Positions 36,201 through 46,795 are shown, numbered from the stretch's first letter. The stretch: DNA of 64,000 bases from Naegleria lovaniensis (GCF_003324165.1 NW_025407830.1:248001-312000), one strand, 5' to 3'. Made by a program: numbers and translations. Notes: generated by a model from the letters alone, not told the origin.

Positions 36201-36712
36201 GATGTGAAAGTGTTTTCTCCCATCGGAGTCGAAAGAATTTTCTCATATTGACGAGAGTCTTGGTTTGTTTTAAAAGTGACCAACACATGAATATCATTGT
36301 CAGATGCTGTTGTGGTCGTACTTCTTTTGTTTGGAGATGACGATTGAAATTCATGAATCCATGCATTTGTCTCACTGATAAAAGGATTCTGCTCAAAAAA
36401 GTTCAAAACCGAAGAACCATCTTCTCTCATCAAGGATCTCTTATTGTTGAGCAAGTTCAAATCTTCCAATGAAATTCTTCTTCTATGATGAGCAGAAAAA
36501 TCCCTTCTTGAGGATGATTCCGAATTCAATAAATTTAATAAATTCTGTTCTCCCTTTAAAACGGCCTGGGCCAAAGTAGGAGTAGTAGATATCATCGTTG
36601 CAATGATGAATATCAATGCTGATGCGAGAAATAGAGGCATCATGACCTGTAGAAGCCTTGTCATCTCTGCTGTTGGTCTGGCGAGATGATGACAGAAACC
36701 TTTTCGAGGCAT
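33207..36712 (-). CDS. Subtilisin-family (S8) serine protease, type I membrane form, five exons
   Basis: Exons are 36174-36712, 35051-36060, 34436-34994, 34201-34334 and 33207-34141, giving 1058 residues. A hydrophobic stretch near residues 20-50 (LLQVMMPLFLASALIFIIAT) is the signal or anchor. The catalytic triad is intact: Asp in VGDSGLDG (about residue 365), His in AHGTHVAGT (about 415), Ser in GGTSMSCP (about 740). The oxyanion Asn is in LFSAGNSG (about 541). The ~360 residues before the Asp are probably a propeptide plus extra domain. After the protease comes a beta-rich region. A membrane helix (LALVMLAVVLLLVIIAAASV) and a short basic/acidic tail end the protein, suggesting a cell-surface or endosomal enzyme. 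Two Cys-rich insertions lie inside the catalytic domain. Substrate unknown. Confidence 0.9.
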
Positions 36713-36740
36713 TTTTTGTTATCTATTCATGCAGGATGAA

Positions 36741-36814
36741 CTCAGTTGAGAGGCAAGTAGAATGATATTGGAATTCATCTGAGAGCATTACATTCTACTT
36801 TCCTCTCAACTGAG
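36741..36814. repeat. 24-bp inverted repeat (hairpin) upstream of the subtilase gene
   Basis: Left arm 36741-36764 and right arm 36791-36814 are reverse complements over 24 bases with one mismatch (CTCAGTTGAGAGG.. / ..CCTCTCAACTGAG), separated by a 26-base loop. It lies 29 bases from the subtilase ATG, in its 5' leader or promoter. It could be a small hairpin, a minimal inverted-repeat element or a transcription-factor site pair. Confidence 0.8.
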
Positions 36815-37235
36815 AGCACCGTCATGTGAAAGGGAATGGTCTACTGAACTTTTTCACAAGCCTCAAACAAGTTCAATTAATGTTTGTAGTTATCAGCACG
36901 TTTGATACGGCCTTCCATTACCGTGATACACCTTTCTATTTCAAAGACTTGCTGTAGAAAGTCTGTAGAATGATCACCTTCTCACAATTAGTTTCTATTC
37001 TGGTACCCCATGACCTAAATTCCATGGTTCAACGAATTCGTTGCATCATCCAATCAAATAAAACTTAAGAGCTCACAAAATTCTGTTACAAAAAACGATG
37101 AAAAAAATACTCAAACACCTCCCTACCTTTTGTTGCATTGTTTCATAACAATCATTATTCCAGCAACAAACCGCAAAGGCTTTGATAACATCATTACCCA
37201 TTTTACTCCTCAGACAATCCGATTCCTAAAGAAAA
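36815..37235. other. Divergent promoter region, subtilase / GMP reductase
   Basis: This is about 420 bases between the hairpin and the GMP reductase ATG. No ORF or RNA gene is supported. A poly-A stretch lies near 37085-37105. Confidence 0.45.
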
Positions 37236-38279
37236 ATGTTGAACAATATCCACTATGAAGATTACCTCACTTTTGATGATGTGACTTTGGTTCCACAATA
37301 CAACAATGTGCCATCGCGTTTGCATCCATCGTTGGATTCTTGGTTGACAAAGAACACTAAAATTGGTATTCCTCTTCTTGCAGCAAATATGGACACTGTG
37401 ATTTGCGATGAATTGGCTGACGTTTTAATTGCTAATGGAGGAATTCCATTGTTCCACCGTTTCACTTCCTTCGAAACCCAAGCCAATTGGGCACAAAAGT
37501 ACAAGGACAATTGTTTCATTTCATGTGGTTTGAACGATATGGAGTCAACAGTTAAATTGTTAGAACTAGGAGCTAAAGGTGTCGTGATTGATATTGCTCA
37601 TGGTCACTCCGATGCCATGTGCTCATTCATTAGAAATTTGAAAAAGCAATTACCACACAAGGAAGTCATTGCCGGTAACGTTTGTACGGCTATGGGCTAT
37701 CAGGATCTTGTCTCTGCTGGTGCCGATGCTGTCAAGGTTGGAGTTGGTTGCGGAGCTGCTTGTACCACTCGTATCAAGACTGGATTTGGTATTCCTCAAT
37801 TCAGTGCCATCAAGAATTGTGCTGATTTGGCTCGCAAACTCCGTGTGCCAATCATTGCCGATGGTGGAATTGTTTTTGAGAGAGACATGGTGTTGGCATT
37901 GGCTGCCGGAGCAAGCTCTGTCATGATGGGATCAATTTTCGCCAAGACCATTGAAAGTGCTGCACCCAAGTTCAAGAAAGTTGAAAATGATAAGGAAATT
38001 ACTTTGGTCAAATATAGAGGACAAGCTAGTAAGGACTTCCAAGATGATTACTATGGTGGTTTGAAGAAGGGCACTGTGCCAGAAGGAGTTGCTTTCTATG
38101 CCAAGTGTACTGGTTCTGCTCAAGATGTCATTGACAACTTTTGTGGAGCTTTGAGAAGCGCTCTCACTTATGGAGGTGCTAAGGATATCAAGGAATTGCA
38201 AAGAAAGGCTGAATTCGTTCGAGTTACACACAGTTTTGGTAAAGAGTCTCATCCAAGACCAGAGAATATCACTTTGTAA
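37236..38279 (+). CDS. GMP reductase-type enzyme (IMPDH/GMPR family)
   Basis: This is a single exon of 347 codons, the usual length for GMP reductase and too short for an IMP dehydrogenase with CBS domains. It starts with LTFDDVTLVPQYNNVPSR, the family's N-terminal block. LLAANMDTV is followed by GVVIDIAHGHS, VIAGNVCT, and the active-site loop VGVGCGAACTTR with the thiolate Cys before TTR. Next are IPIIADGGI-type (VPIIADGGIV) and AGASSVMMGSIFA. Role: NADPH-dependent conversion of GMP to IMP in purine salvage, cytosolic. The loop differs from the common G-P-G-S-x-C-T-T-R, with Cys and Ala at the P and S positions. An IMP dehydrogenase-like activity cannot be excluded from sequence alone. Confidence 0.85.
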   Translation: MLNNIHYEDYLTFDDVTLVPQYNNVPSRLHPSLDSWLTKNTKIGIPLLAANMDTVICDELADVLIANGGIPLFHRFTSFETQANWAQKYKDNCFISCGLNDMESTVKLLELGAKGVVIDIAHGHSDAMCSFIRNLKKQLPHKEVIAGNVCTAMGYQDLVSAGADAVKVGVGCGAACTTRIKTGFGIPQFSAIKNCADLARKLRVPIIADGGIVFERDMVLALAAGASSVMMGSIFAKTIESAAPKFKKVENDKEITLVKYRGQASKDFQDDYYGGLKKGTVPEGVAFYAKCTGSAQDVIDNFCGALRSALTYGGAKDIKELQRKAEFVRVTHSFGKESHPRPENITL

Positions 38280-38377
38280 ATTGACATTTGCTCATATTCC
38301 TCTAACTTGATAAAAATTCACACCATTTTACTCGAAATTGCTGTCATCTTTGTTTCTTAAAAATCCAACACATAAAA

Positions 38378-39336
38378 ATGCAAAGTGGCAAAAACGATGT
38401 GCCACTTGCAAAATCAAAACAAACCTCTTTGAATTTTGGCAATATTAGACAGATAGTGAGGGAAGTGATTTTAAGAATGTTGAACGCATCATCGTCACAA
38501 CATCCATCCTCGGAAGGTAGATCCATTTCGGAGGAAGAATTATTATCATCCTCAACCATTTCCAATCAAGATAAAGCATTGATTGAACAATTATTTACAT
38601 CATCAAAATTACAAAACAATTTACATCGATTACAATTAAAGAAAGAACAATTAACAAAAGAATTGGAAAAGAATCAACATGAATTGCTTGAGAAAGGCAC
38701 AAGAAATTTTAATATCGTAGAATTACATCGGAAGCATTGTAGTAATGGTGTTGTGTTTTCTGGAAATCAAATACCAATGATTGTGAATAGAGGAGCCATT
38801 GAAATGCATACCACGTCTGCTGATTCAACATTGTTTGCCAATAACCAACATGACCTTCATCAACACAATGTATCACGTACAGTTGAAACTATAATCGGTG
38901 GAAGCAAACATGTTGTGTTCAGTGTGGTGCTTGGAATATTGAGATTTCTGCTACGTTTAGTGTTACATTCGAGGTAGAAGATTTGCATAAGAGAACAAGA
39001 AAAGTCTCGTAAAATTCTGAACTTTTTCCTTTGACTCCACAATTTTACCTCTTTCTGACTCGTTTATTTAGACAATACAAGCATCATTCGTTGAGGTCTC
39101 AACAGCTCAAGAGTTTTGGACGCACCAAGAAATTGAATCAACAAATTAAAATAAACTTTGACGATTTTAAAAAATGGCTCAATACCTCACCACAAAAGCG
39201 GAGAATGTTCTCAAGCGAACAGCTGGTATGTAAATTCATCATGTTAGCAATTCTTTTCATTTGGTTCATACTGAAAACTTATTTACGCATACCATACCTT
39301 CTCAATGGTTATGGATTGTTTATTATTTTTGAATAA
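38378..39336 (+). CDS. Predicted membrane-associated coiled-coil protein, two exons
   Basis: Exon 1 is 38378-38973. A GT..AG intron (38974-39071) joins it to exon 2 at 39072-39336, for 286 residues. The junction gives L-H-S-R-Q-Y-K-H-H-S. The N-terminal half has a coiled-coil-like segment (LHRLQLKKEQLTKELEKNQHE). A hydrophobic helix follows (HVVFSVVLGILRFLLRLVL), then a basic loop (KSFGRTKKLNQQIK), then a second hydrophobic segment before the stop (KFIMLAILFIWFILKTYL). A GTATGT at 39230 could be a further 5' splice site, in which case the final hydrophobic part would be intron sequence and the end would differ. I do not recognise the family. Confidence 0.5.
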
Positions 39337-39433
39337 TTATTGTTTTCATCATCACGCACAAATATTCTGATTTGATGACAATAACATCTCCATCACATAA
39401 ACAATAGATTACATTCAATCCGACCAATTAAAC

Positions 39434-42227
39434 ATGGCCTTCTTGGAGTTGGGTACAATTGTATCTAAATTTGGTCGTCAGATTAAAACATGGCACGAAA
39501 TTTATGAAGATGTTGCCAAACGATTTATCAAAGTCTCCGTAGAGTTGAGAAAGGGACAAGAAATCAAGTCTATCCTCTCCTCATACCGAAACTTGTGTCA
39601 AGCCAGTGAACTTAAATCATTTGCCAATGTTGTTCTTTTATATTTGGACCAGGCTGAAAAGAGGGCCCAAAAGGCAATTGAAAAATCAAAGAGCAAATCT
39701 GTAGCCCTTGATTTGGAGAATGAAGTCCCAGAAAACGTTTTACTCAGCGATGTTTCCGGTGAAGATTTGAAAGATAGAACCGACCGTGAATTTGTTACTC
39801 CATGGATGAGATTCTTATGGGAAACCTACAGAGTAGTCTTGGAGCTTTTGAAGAGTACAAAGGAACCACAACTTGAAGCTGTTTATCATGTAAGTTTTTG
39901 AATATTACTCACTAGATGTCCATCGTAACTTTTCAATTATCTCTTTTTAGGAAACTTGTAAAAGAGCATTTGAATTCTGTCAAAAATACGAGAGAAAGAA
40001 CGAATTCAAGAGACTTTCAGATCTTTTACGTACTCATGTGAAGGGCATTGAGTTGACTTCGTATGAAAGCATTGAACACTATCTTTCTGCTCGCTTTTTC
40101 CAATTAACAGTTGCCATGAAACTTGATTTATGGCAAGATGCATTCAAGAGCATTGAAGATATCTACTATTTGATTTCAACCTCAAAAGATGTGGTTATTC
40201 CTGCTGAACAACTTTTGAATTATTATGAGCAATTAACCAAAATCTTCTGGAACTCTAAACACTACATCCTTCATGCATATGCTCAATATAAGGCTTTTGG
40301 TATTAACAGAAACATTGCCAATCAAACCAAATTACAAGAATCAGCCACTAATTTATTACTTTCCACCCTCACCACACCATCCAATGATCAGACAGAGACC
40401 ATTCCTACAGACTTTGTTTCTGTGAGAAATGAAAGAAGACTGGTCACTCTTCTTGGCTTGAGTGCTCCTCCAAGCAAACAACTTCTTGTTTCAGAATTGG
40501 CCGCCAAGAATGTCACACAATTGATATATCCTGAGTTGAAGGATCTTTACAAAATCTTTGAAGTCGATTTCAACCCACTCAAGATGTGTGAAAGAATGAA
40601 GCCAATTTTGGAATTTGTTAAATCCCGAGAGGATTTGACTGTCTACTATGAGCCACTCAAACAAATGACTATTACCAAGTTGTTAGAACAACTCTCAAAG
40701 GTCTTCCAAACTATCAAGATTGAAACTGTTTCAAAGCTTGCAGATTTTGTTAGCCTTATTCAACTTGAGAAGATTCTTGTTCAAAATGCTAGCTTGGGCA
40801 AAATACAAGCTAGTATTGACCACGGAAAGGGAGTATTAGTCTTTGGTAAATCTCCAAAATCATTTGATGCCAGCGACGTTCAAAAGCAAATCTCTGCATT
40901 TGGAAAGAGAATTCATGACGTTGTTGACTTGATTCATCCTGAAAGAAAGAAGGAGAAGGAAGAGAGACGAAAGAAGCTCATTACTGAAATTTCCAAGAAG
41001 ATTTCTCCAGAAATTGAGCAAATTTCCTTCAGAAATGACTTTATTAGAATGAAGAAGTTGTGGTACGAACAAGAGCAAAAGAGAGCTTTGGAAAAGGCTG
41101 AAGAAAGAAAGGTTGAGTTAGCCAGATTAGCCGAATTGGAAGAAGAAAGAATGGCTCAACTCGAAGCTAAGAACAGAGAAGAGGAAAAGAAGAGAAGAGA
41201 AAAGAAGATTGCCGAAGAAAAGAAGAAGAAGGAAATTATTGACCAAATCACCAATAATAATGTCAAGGCACAACAAGATTTGCTAAAGATTGCTAACAAA
41301 TCTTTGAAGAAGAAGATTACCTCATTGCTTGAATTGGAAATTGATGACATTATTGAATTGAAGAGAGGTGAAATTCAACGTGAAAAGAAGGAAAAGGAGA
41401 AGAAGCTCCTCGAAAAGGCTAAAGCTTTGGACTACTTGGAAATCACTCGTCGTGAAGTTGAAATGCCAGTCTTTGATGATTACAACAAGAAGCAACAAGC
41501 TTTGAACAAGGAGGCATTTGAAAACTACTTGAACAAACAAAATCAAGATCTTCAAAAGGAGTTATCTGAAATGAAGCAAAAGAAGCAAGAATTTAGCAAA
41601 TACTTTGTTGATCAAAAGGCATTCTTGGACAAGTTTGTATTAAAATCAAGAAGAGAAGAGTATGAGAAATTAAAACAAGAACAAGATGAAAGAAAGAGAG
41701 TAAAGAAAGAACAATGGGAAGCTAAACGTAAAGCCCTCTTGGAAGAACGAGAGAAGAAGAGAAAGGAAGAAGAAGAGAGAAGAAAGAAAGACGAAGAGGA
41801 AAGAGAACGTAAGAAGAAGGAAGAAGAGGAGCTCAGAAAAAAGAGAGAGGAAGAAAGAGAAAGAGAGCGCAAGAAGAGAGAAGAACAAGAAGAAATTCAA
41901 CGCAAGAAGGAAGAAGAATTTTACAGAAAGCAAAAAGAAAAAGAAATGGAGCTCGACAAGAAGCTTAAGGAACAACAACCTCAAGCTCAAAAGGGTAGAT
42001 GGGACAATTTGGACTCGGAGTCTTCTTCTTCTCCATTCGGAAAGGGTTCAGACAAGCGCGCATCATTTGGTAGTGCCTTTGGTGGAGGTGGTTTTGGCAA
42101 GACAGGTGGTCGTGGTGGAGGCAGAGGAGGTGGTAGTAGTTCAAGTAGTGGTGGTGGTGACGATGCCTTTTCAGCATTCTCTTCGTCTAAGGGACGTGGA
42201 GGAGGTAGAGGCGGCTCAAGACAATAA
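39434..42227 (+). CDS. Eukaryotic translation initiation factor 3 subunit A
   Basis: Exons 39434-39889 and 39951-42227 flank a 61-nt intron, giving 910 residues. The junction Y-H|E-T-C-K-R-A-F-E-F-C falls in the conserved N-terminal helical region of eIF3a. That region begins MAFLELGT and includes LWETYRVVLELL and NEFKRLSDLLRTH. The PCI region follows (AAKNVTQLIYPELKDLYKIFE). From about residue 480 the protein is a long charged helix of Glu, Lys and Arg (the spectrin-like/coiled-coil part), and it ends in an RGG/SGGG-rich tail. Known role: scaffold of eIF3, binding the 40S subunit, eIF3b and eIF4G. The length is similar to yeast Rpg1. The start ATG directly precedes the conserved block. Confidence 0.92.
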
Positions 42228-42405
42228 GCATTCTCATCAACATGGTCATTCTATCACACGAACAACATGACCTATTAAACACGTTCTAGTTATTTATTAT
42301 ATCTCATTAGTGTTTCAATAGTCAATTTTCCATGACCTCACAACACGATAGAAAATTTATTATTGGCCTTGCGCTTTTACACTTGATTTCCAACATTGGG
42401 TCAAG

Positions 42406-44250
42406 TTATTGATTCATTATTTCGAGTTTGGGATGTAAATTTGTGACAAGAAGCATCTTGTTGATGGATCGGGTGGGATGTTGTGAAGTGTTGATAGAGA
42501 ACTGTTTGGCCTTAATAAATTTAAGATTCGTACAGTTTTTCACTTCTCCACTCGTCGTTCTTGATGAATCACAACACAACCATTCCAAATTTTGACACTT
42601 GTTAATTTTGAAATGTTTCAAATATCGACCAGAGCTGTTTTTTGACAGATCCAGTCTTCGTAATTCAGAGCACTTGCTAACAGTTAAGGATGAAATGAAT
42701 CGAGACGTGTCCAAAATATGATCCAATTCCTTCTCTGTCATCATACGACATTTGTAAAGATGTAGTTTCAAATTCTTACATGAAATGTTAAATTCTCTCA
42801 GTTTTTTCATATTTTTCAAAGTCAAGTCTAAATTCTCCAATTCGATGGAGAGAGACTTTAACCTTTTAAAACCTTTCAATTCTAAACTCTGAATGGTCTC
42901 ATCCGAAGAAGAATATAAATGAAGATGTTGTAACGAAGGGAGGTTCGATTGGTCTCGAAGGATCGACATCCATGTTAGTGGTAAGGTTGTTATTGACCTA
43001 TTGTCATTGTTTTCTACATGAGTGTCATGAATCATTTCTGCAACATCCAACTCGAGTTCTTTCAAATGACTCAACATGAATTTCGTAATGGGACACAATG
43101 CATTGGCACCCATTGGTAAATTTACATGAATCAAATCAGGGCAATTATAAATAAATAAAGATGGAATGATGGCATGAGTACATGACACAACAAGGACTGT
43201 CAAACTTTTCAAATGTTCCAAATTCAATAACTTGACATGTTGCATCATTCCGTCGTATTTCTGTGAACGCAAATGATCGAATTGTCCATTCAACATGAAA
43301 CGTTTGCTGTAAGATCGTATTGAAACTGTCTCGAGATTCGGCGTACAAAGATGGATCATGCTTCTCGATATTGTTATTATTTGATGAGAGGAAAGAGAAC
43401 TATTGGCAGCTGTGTGAAACGTAAAATGTACAAGGTTAGGAAAGAGTTTAGCATGAGTGAAAAGAGTCTTAAACGAATCGTCGGATCGATGAATAGTAAT
43501 GGACAATGTTTGTAAATGTTCAAAACAATTCATGTCGTCGTCGTTTGCTTTTGAATTTTCTTCTCCAAATATTAATTCTCGAAATGAAAATGATCGCATT
43601 ACCAACGTGAAACTTTGTAACTGAGGAAGTGATTTTGGATCCATCTTGATACTTTCCAATTGTGAAGATTCAATGAAAATTTCTTGCAAATTGTGACACT
43701 TTTCAATTAAATTTTCAAAAACTTGTAATGTCATTTCTCGAACACCATAGGCACATTTCCAACTCTGAATAGCAAAAGAATGGTTTGAAATGATGTGCAA
43801 CAATCGTTTGGATGTAAGACTTGTCAACGATTGTTTTGAATTTTTTGAAATTCTTTTTGATTTCTTTTGAGAATATTCTTGGAGAATGTGTTGAATGGTT
43901 ACAGATTCGAGTGAAACTTGATCATTATGTTCCGAGTGAACATGATGCGTGAGAAAAGAGGAATTATCCAATGTAATGTTTTTGAATATTAATCCAGATA
44001 ATATTCCTTCTTCAATGAGTCTATGAAAACATCGATTGACGAATCGTAAATATACAAAATAATCCGTGGTGGTCATGAATTGTAAAATCCATGCAACAAT
44101 TTCATCAATATCAAATATTTGAAATGGAAGTTGAATTCGGTTCGTAAGCTGTTGTTGTTTGGTCTTGATGGTTTTCGAATGTTCGAGTACGTTCGTTGTT
44201 GATGATGGGTTTTTAGCATGTGAAAAACTCTCGAAGTGTTTTCGCTTCAT
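42406..44250 (-). CDS. F-box/LRR-like protein
   Basis: This is a 614-codon gene from ATG 44250 (MKRKHFESFSH); codons upstream are open but lack ATG. Residues ~45-90 resemble an F-box or similar three-helix motif (FDIDEIVAWILQFMTTTDYFVYLRFVNRCF). After that the sequence is a long series of leucine-rich repeats of irregular length, for example LEHLKSLTVLVVSC, LPSLQHLHLYSSSDETI, FKRLKSLSIELENLDL and CSELRRLDLSKNSSG. Proteins of this kind usually recruit targets to SCF ubiquitin ligases. That role is an inference, and the F-box is degenerate. Large F-box/LRR families are common in free-living amoebae. Single exon. Confidence 0.68.
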   Translation of the reverse strand: MKRKHFESFSHAKNPSSTTNVLEHSKTIKTKQQQLTNRIQLPFQIFDIDEIVAWILQFMTTTDYFVYLRFVNRCFHRLIEEGILSGLIFKNITLDNSSFLTHHVHSEHNDQVSLESVTIQHILQEYSQKKSKRISKNSKQSLTSLTSKRLLHIISNHSFAIQSWKCAYGVREMTLQVFENLIEKCHNLQEIFIESSQLESIKMDPKSLPQLQSFTLVMRSFSFRELIFGEENSKANDDDMNCFEHLQTLSITIHRSDDSFKTLFTHAKLFPNLVHFTFHTAANSSLSSHQIITISRSMIHLCTPNLETVSIRSYSKRFMLNGQFDHLRSQKYDGMMQHVKLLNLEHLKSLTVLVVSCTHAIIPSLFIYNCPDLIHVNLPMGANALCPITKFMLSHLKELELDVAEMIHDTHVENNDNRSITTLPLTWMSILRDQSNLPSLQHLHLYSSSDETIQSLELKGFKRLKSLSIELENLDLTLKNMKKLREFNISCKNLKLHLYKCRMMTEKELDHILDTSRFISSLTVSKCSELRRLDLSKNSSGRYLKHFKINKCQNLEWLCCDSSRTTSGEVKNCTNLKFIKAKQFSINTSQHPTRSINKMLLVTNLHPKLEIMNQ

Positions 44251-44306
44251 TTTTTTTAAAATCAAAATTCAACAATCTGGTTGAAGCATTGATCGCTCAA
44301 GACATT

Positions 44307-45150
44307 TTATTCTTTCGTAGTTCCATCTTTGTATTCATAAATAGGTTTAGAGAAGGTTGTGTTTTTTGCAAAAGGATTGCCATGACTAGTGGCAGGACTA
44401 TGGTACACATGAGTAAATAATTTCTCGGTGGTTGGATTTCTGAGCAAAGAATCCGTATAAATGGTCACAGGCTGGTCATGCACGTAGGTGAAGGAAGGAT
44501 TGGCTTTGGTCGCTGCGACCGTCTGGTCGAGGATTGTTCCATTCGATGGTTTGCCTAAATCAACAGAATAGGTGGTCTTGAATGATTCTTCGACATAACC
44601 TTTTTAAACGTTTCGTTTTTCAACGCCTCAGTGGCATCCAGTTCTGCGGCTGCCTGAGCTAATAATTTTGCTTCTTCTGCTTTCTTTCTTCGACCAACGA
44701 TGTCGTCTTCTCTTGGTACTGGGGAGCCTCAAACTTCTTGGATTTCAACGATTTTTGAAAATCTGTATCATCTCCCTTAATCAGTAAAGTCGAAGGGGGT
44801 AATTGTTTTGATTTTGGTTGTTGCCAATCAGCAAACACTGTCCTTAATTTACCATCAATTCCAGGTGCAACAGTAGCAGTACATTTGGGTTTTTTAAAAG
44901 AGGCATCACTTTCCGACGAGAGATGAGGTGGCCCTGTTCTCTCCCTTGTCGGAACCTCCTTTTCGATCACTTGTTCCTCTTGCCAATTTCCAACCAGCAC
45001 TTTCTTTTTTCCATTTCTATTGTATTGACTTTCCTCGACCCATTCTCCAGCTGCTTGACTTGTATCTAAATTCCGATACGCTCTCTGCCGACGATCCACT
45101 AAACGACAAGGCTGATCCATATACTCGTCTTTGATTTTAGTTTTGGACAT
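44307..45150 (-). CDS. Possible axonemal/microtubule-associated protein; frame interrupted twice
   Basis: The gene begins at ATG 45150 (MSKTKIKDEYMDQPCRL) and the first frame ends at 44659. Good coding sequence continues in a shifted frame (VPREDDIVGRRKKAEEAKL), then in a third (KGYVEESFKTTYSVDL..), to a stop at 44307. The shifts occur exactly at a GGGG run (44721-44724) and a TTTTT run (44601-44605), and one more base in each run would give one frame of about 280 residues. This fits assembly errors better than decay, because all three parts look coding. The short Pro/Tyr-containing motifs near the end (NPFAKNTTFSKPIYEY) resemble the style of ciliary microtubule inner proteins. That is a weak inference. 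No domain is recognised with certainty. Confidence 0.55.
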
Positions 45151-45433
45151 TTTTTTTCAATTTACTGGAGTAGTACTAGGCGGGAATCGCAAACAAGTCC
45201 TGACAACATCTGTTCAGTTTTGCTACCTTTTGATGTGACGTTTTATTTAAATATGGGAATGGCTGCAATGGCTTGAGAGATTTTGTTTTGTAATAATCAT
45301 ATTTTCAGGGAAGTTACACCTTCTCCCGTAATTCGCCTACTGCATTTCTGAAGGTACAAACACAACGTTGAGCTCTCTCAAAGATAGAATCGAGACTCTG
45401 GAGTTATTGGGTTTTAATGCTCTGTGTTAAATA

Positions 45434-46795
45434 TTATTCATTCATCAAATTGAAAAACCTCTCCATGGCCAAAAAGAGGGTTTCTGTCTTTTGAGCTGAA
45501 AAACACACACGAACCCAACCTGTTAAATTTGTCAAATAGAATTGGGCAGGCGAAATGTTCACAAGTGCATGATCGATAACGTCAAGCCACACCTGATATT
45601 CTTCTTCCTGTGTCAGTGTATCTTGAAGAGAAGGAGTTTTCATGATTCCTTTTCTGAACACGTATTGTTTCATTAATCGTTCCACATTGAACCAAATAAA
45701 AAGACCAGCTCTTGTTTCAACATATTCAATGTTTCGTTCTCGAAGAAAGCTAGAAATCAACGCATATTGTTCTGCAAGTTTTTTCCGATTCAGTTCGAGG
45801 AATTGAGAGACTTTGTCCTTGCTCCTTAAAAAGTGTGTCATCAAGTGTTGAGTGTGCGACGAAACTCCTGTAAAATAACTGCATGTGTCAAATACTTTTT
45901 TCAGCTGCTCATTCATGGTGAAGAGAACACCAATTCTGAATCCATTCAAGCACAAATCCTTCGAAAAGGAATATACAATATGAACATAATCCCTATCATC
46001 CTCTTGCATGACATTTGCAGCGCTCACAAAAGACTCACCCTCTCCAAAAACTGACAAAGCATACAATTCGTCGCTGATATAGTGAATGGACTTCTCCTTA
46101 CAAAAATCAATTAATCCTCTAATAATGTTTGCATCAAACATGTCTCCTGTGGGGTTATTAGGATTACACAACAGGAATGCCCTTATGTTTTTTGTTTTGC
46201 TTTCCTTCTCGAATGCTTCTCGTACCATCTCAACGGTCAATTTAAAAGACTTGGTTTCTGTATCATATGGCATTTGGACAGGCAACACATGATTATGGAA
46301 TCTCTTATTGAAATCATTGTGGAAACCCAAATACAATGGAGCTGGGACCATGATGTACTCTCCTGGATCACACAACGAAGCTCCCAACATTTCAAGAACA
46401 TCACCTGCACCGTTGCAAACAAAATAATTGCTGATGTCAAAAAACTTCTTCTCGAAATGATCATCTTGATGACTCTCCGAAGTTACAGACCCTCTCTTGA
46501 AAATATATTGGTTGAAAAGTCTATTCACCAATTCCACTCGAAACTCGTTTGCTCCCGAAAAGTTTGTATAATTTAAATTTGATGGCTCGAGAGGATGTCG
46601 AATTGCAATTTCATGAAATGTATTGCACAGCCATTCGGAAACGAGAACATTCTCAGCAACTGCTAAATTGATAATTCCGTTTGGATTATTTTGCTCATGG
46701 TATATATTTTGGAAGACCTTTCCCATGGCTTGGACGAAAGCAGGGCTCACAGCAAAATGCTCAGCTCGTCTAGAGAGAGAAGGAGAAGACAACAT
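45434..46795 (-). CDS. PLP-dependent aminotransferase, ACC-synthase-like (class I/II)
   Basis: This is a single exon of 453 codons. Fold-type I landmarks: INLAVAENVL near residue 45 (the A-E-N signature also seen in ACC synthases), NGAGDVLEML, LLCNPNNPTGD, YISDELYAL with the cofactor-binding Asp, SFSKDLCLNGFRIG with the Schiff-base Lys, and AGLFIWFNVERLM near the C terminus with the expected Arg region later (WVRVCFS). The S-x-S-K-D-L-x-L-x-G-F-R-x-G pattern is that of ACC synthases and their relatives. In protists such proteins may act as ordinary aminotransferases instead of making ethylene precursor. Substrate therefore stays open. The neighbour downstream is the CYP51 gene, with no evident pathway link. 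Confidence 0.82.
   Translation of the reverse strand: MLSSPSLSRRAEHFAVSPAFVQAMGKVFQNIYHEQNNPNGIINLAVAENVLVSEWLCNTFHEIAIRHPLEPSNLNYTNFSGANEFRVELVNRLFNQYIFKRGSVTSESHQDDHFEKKFFDISNYFVCNGAGDVLEMLGASLCDPGEYIMVPAPLYLGFHNDFNKRFHNHVLPVQMPYDTETKSFKLTVEMVREAFEKESKTKNIRAFLLCNPNNPTGDMFDANIIRGLIDFCKEKSIHYISDELYALSVFGEGESFVSAANVMQEDDRDYVHIVYSFSKDLCLNGFRIGVLFTMNEQLKKVFDTCSYFTGVSSHTQHLMTHFLRSKDKVSQFLELNRKKLAEQYALISSFLRERNIEYVETRAGLFIWFNVERLMKQYVFRKGIMKTPSLQDTLTQEEEYQVWLDVIDHALVNISPAQFYLTNLTGWVRVCFSAQKTETLFLAMERFFNLMNE

Noticed and set aside
41612-41990. Minus-strand frames opposite the eIF3a charged helix
   Set aside because: Ser/Leu/Phe runs are the complement of Glu/Lys codons.
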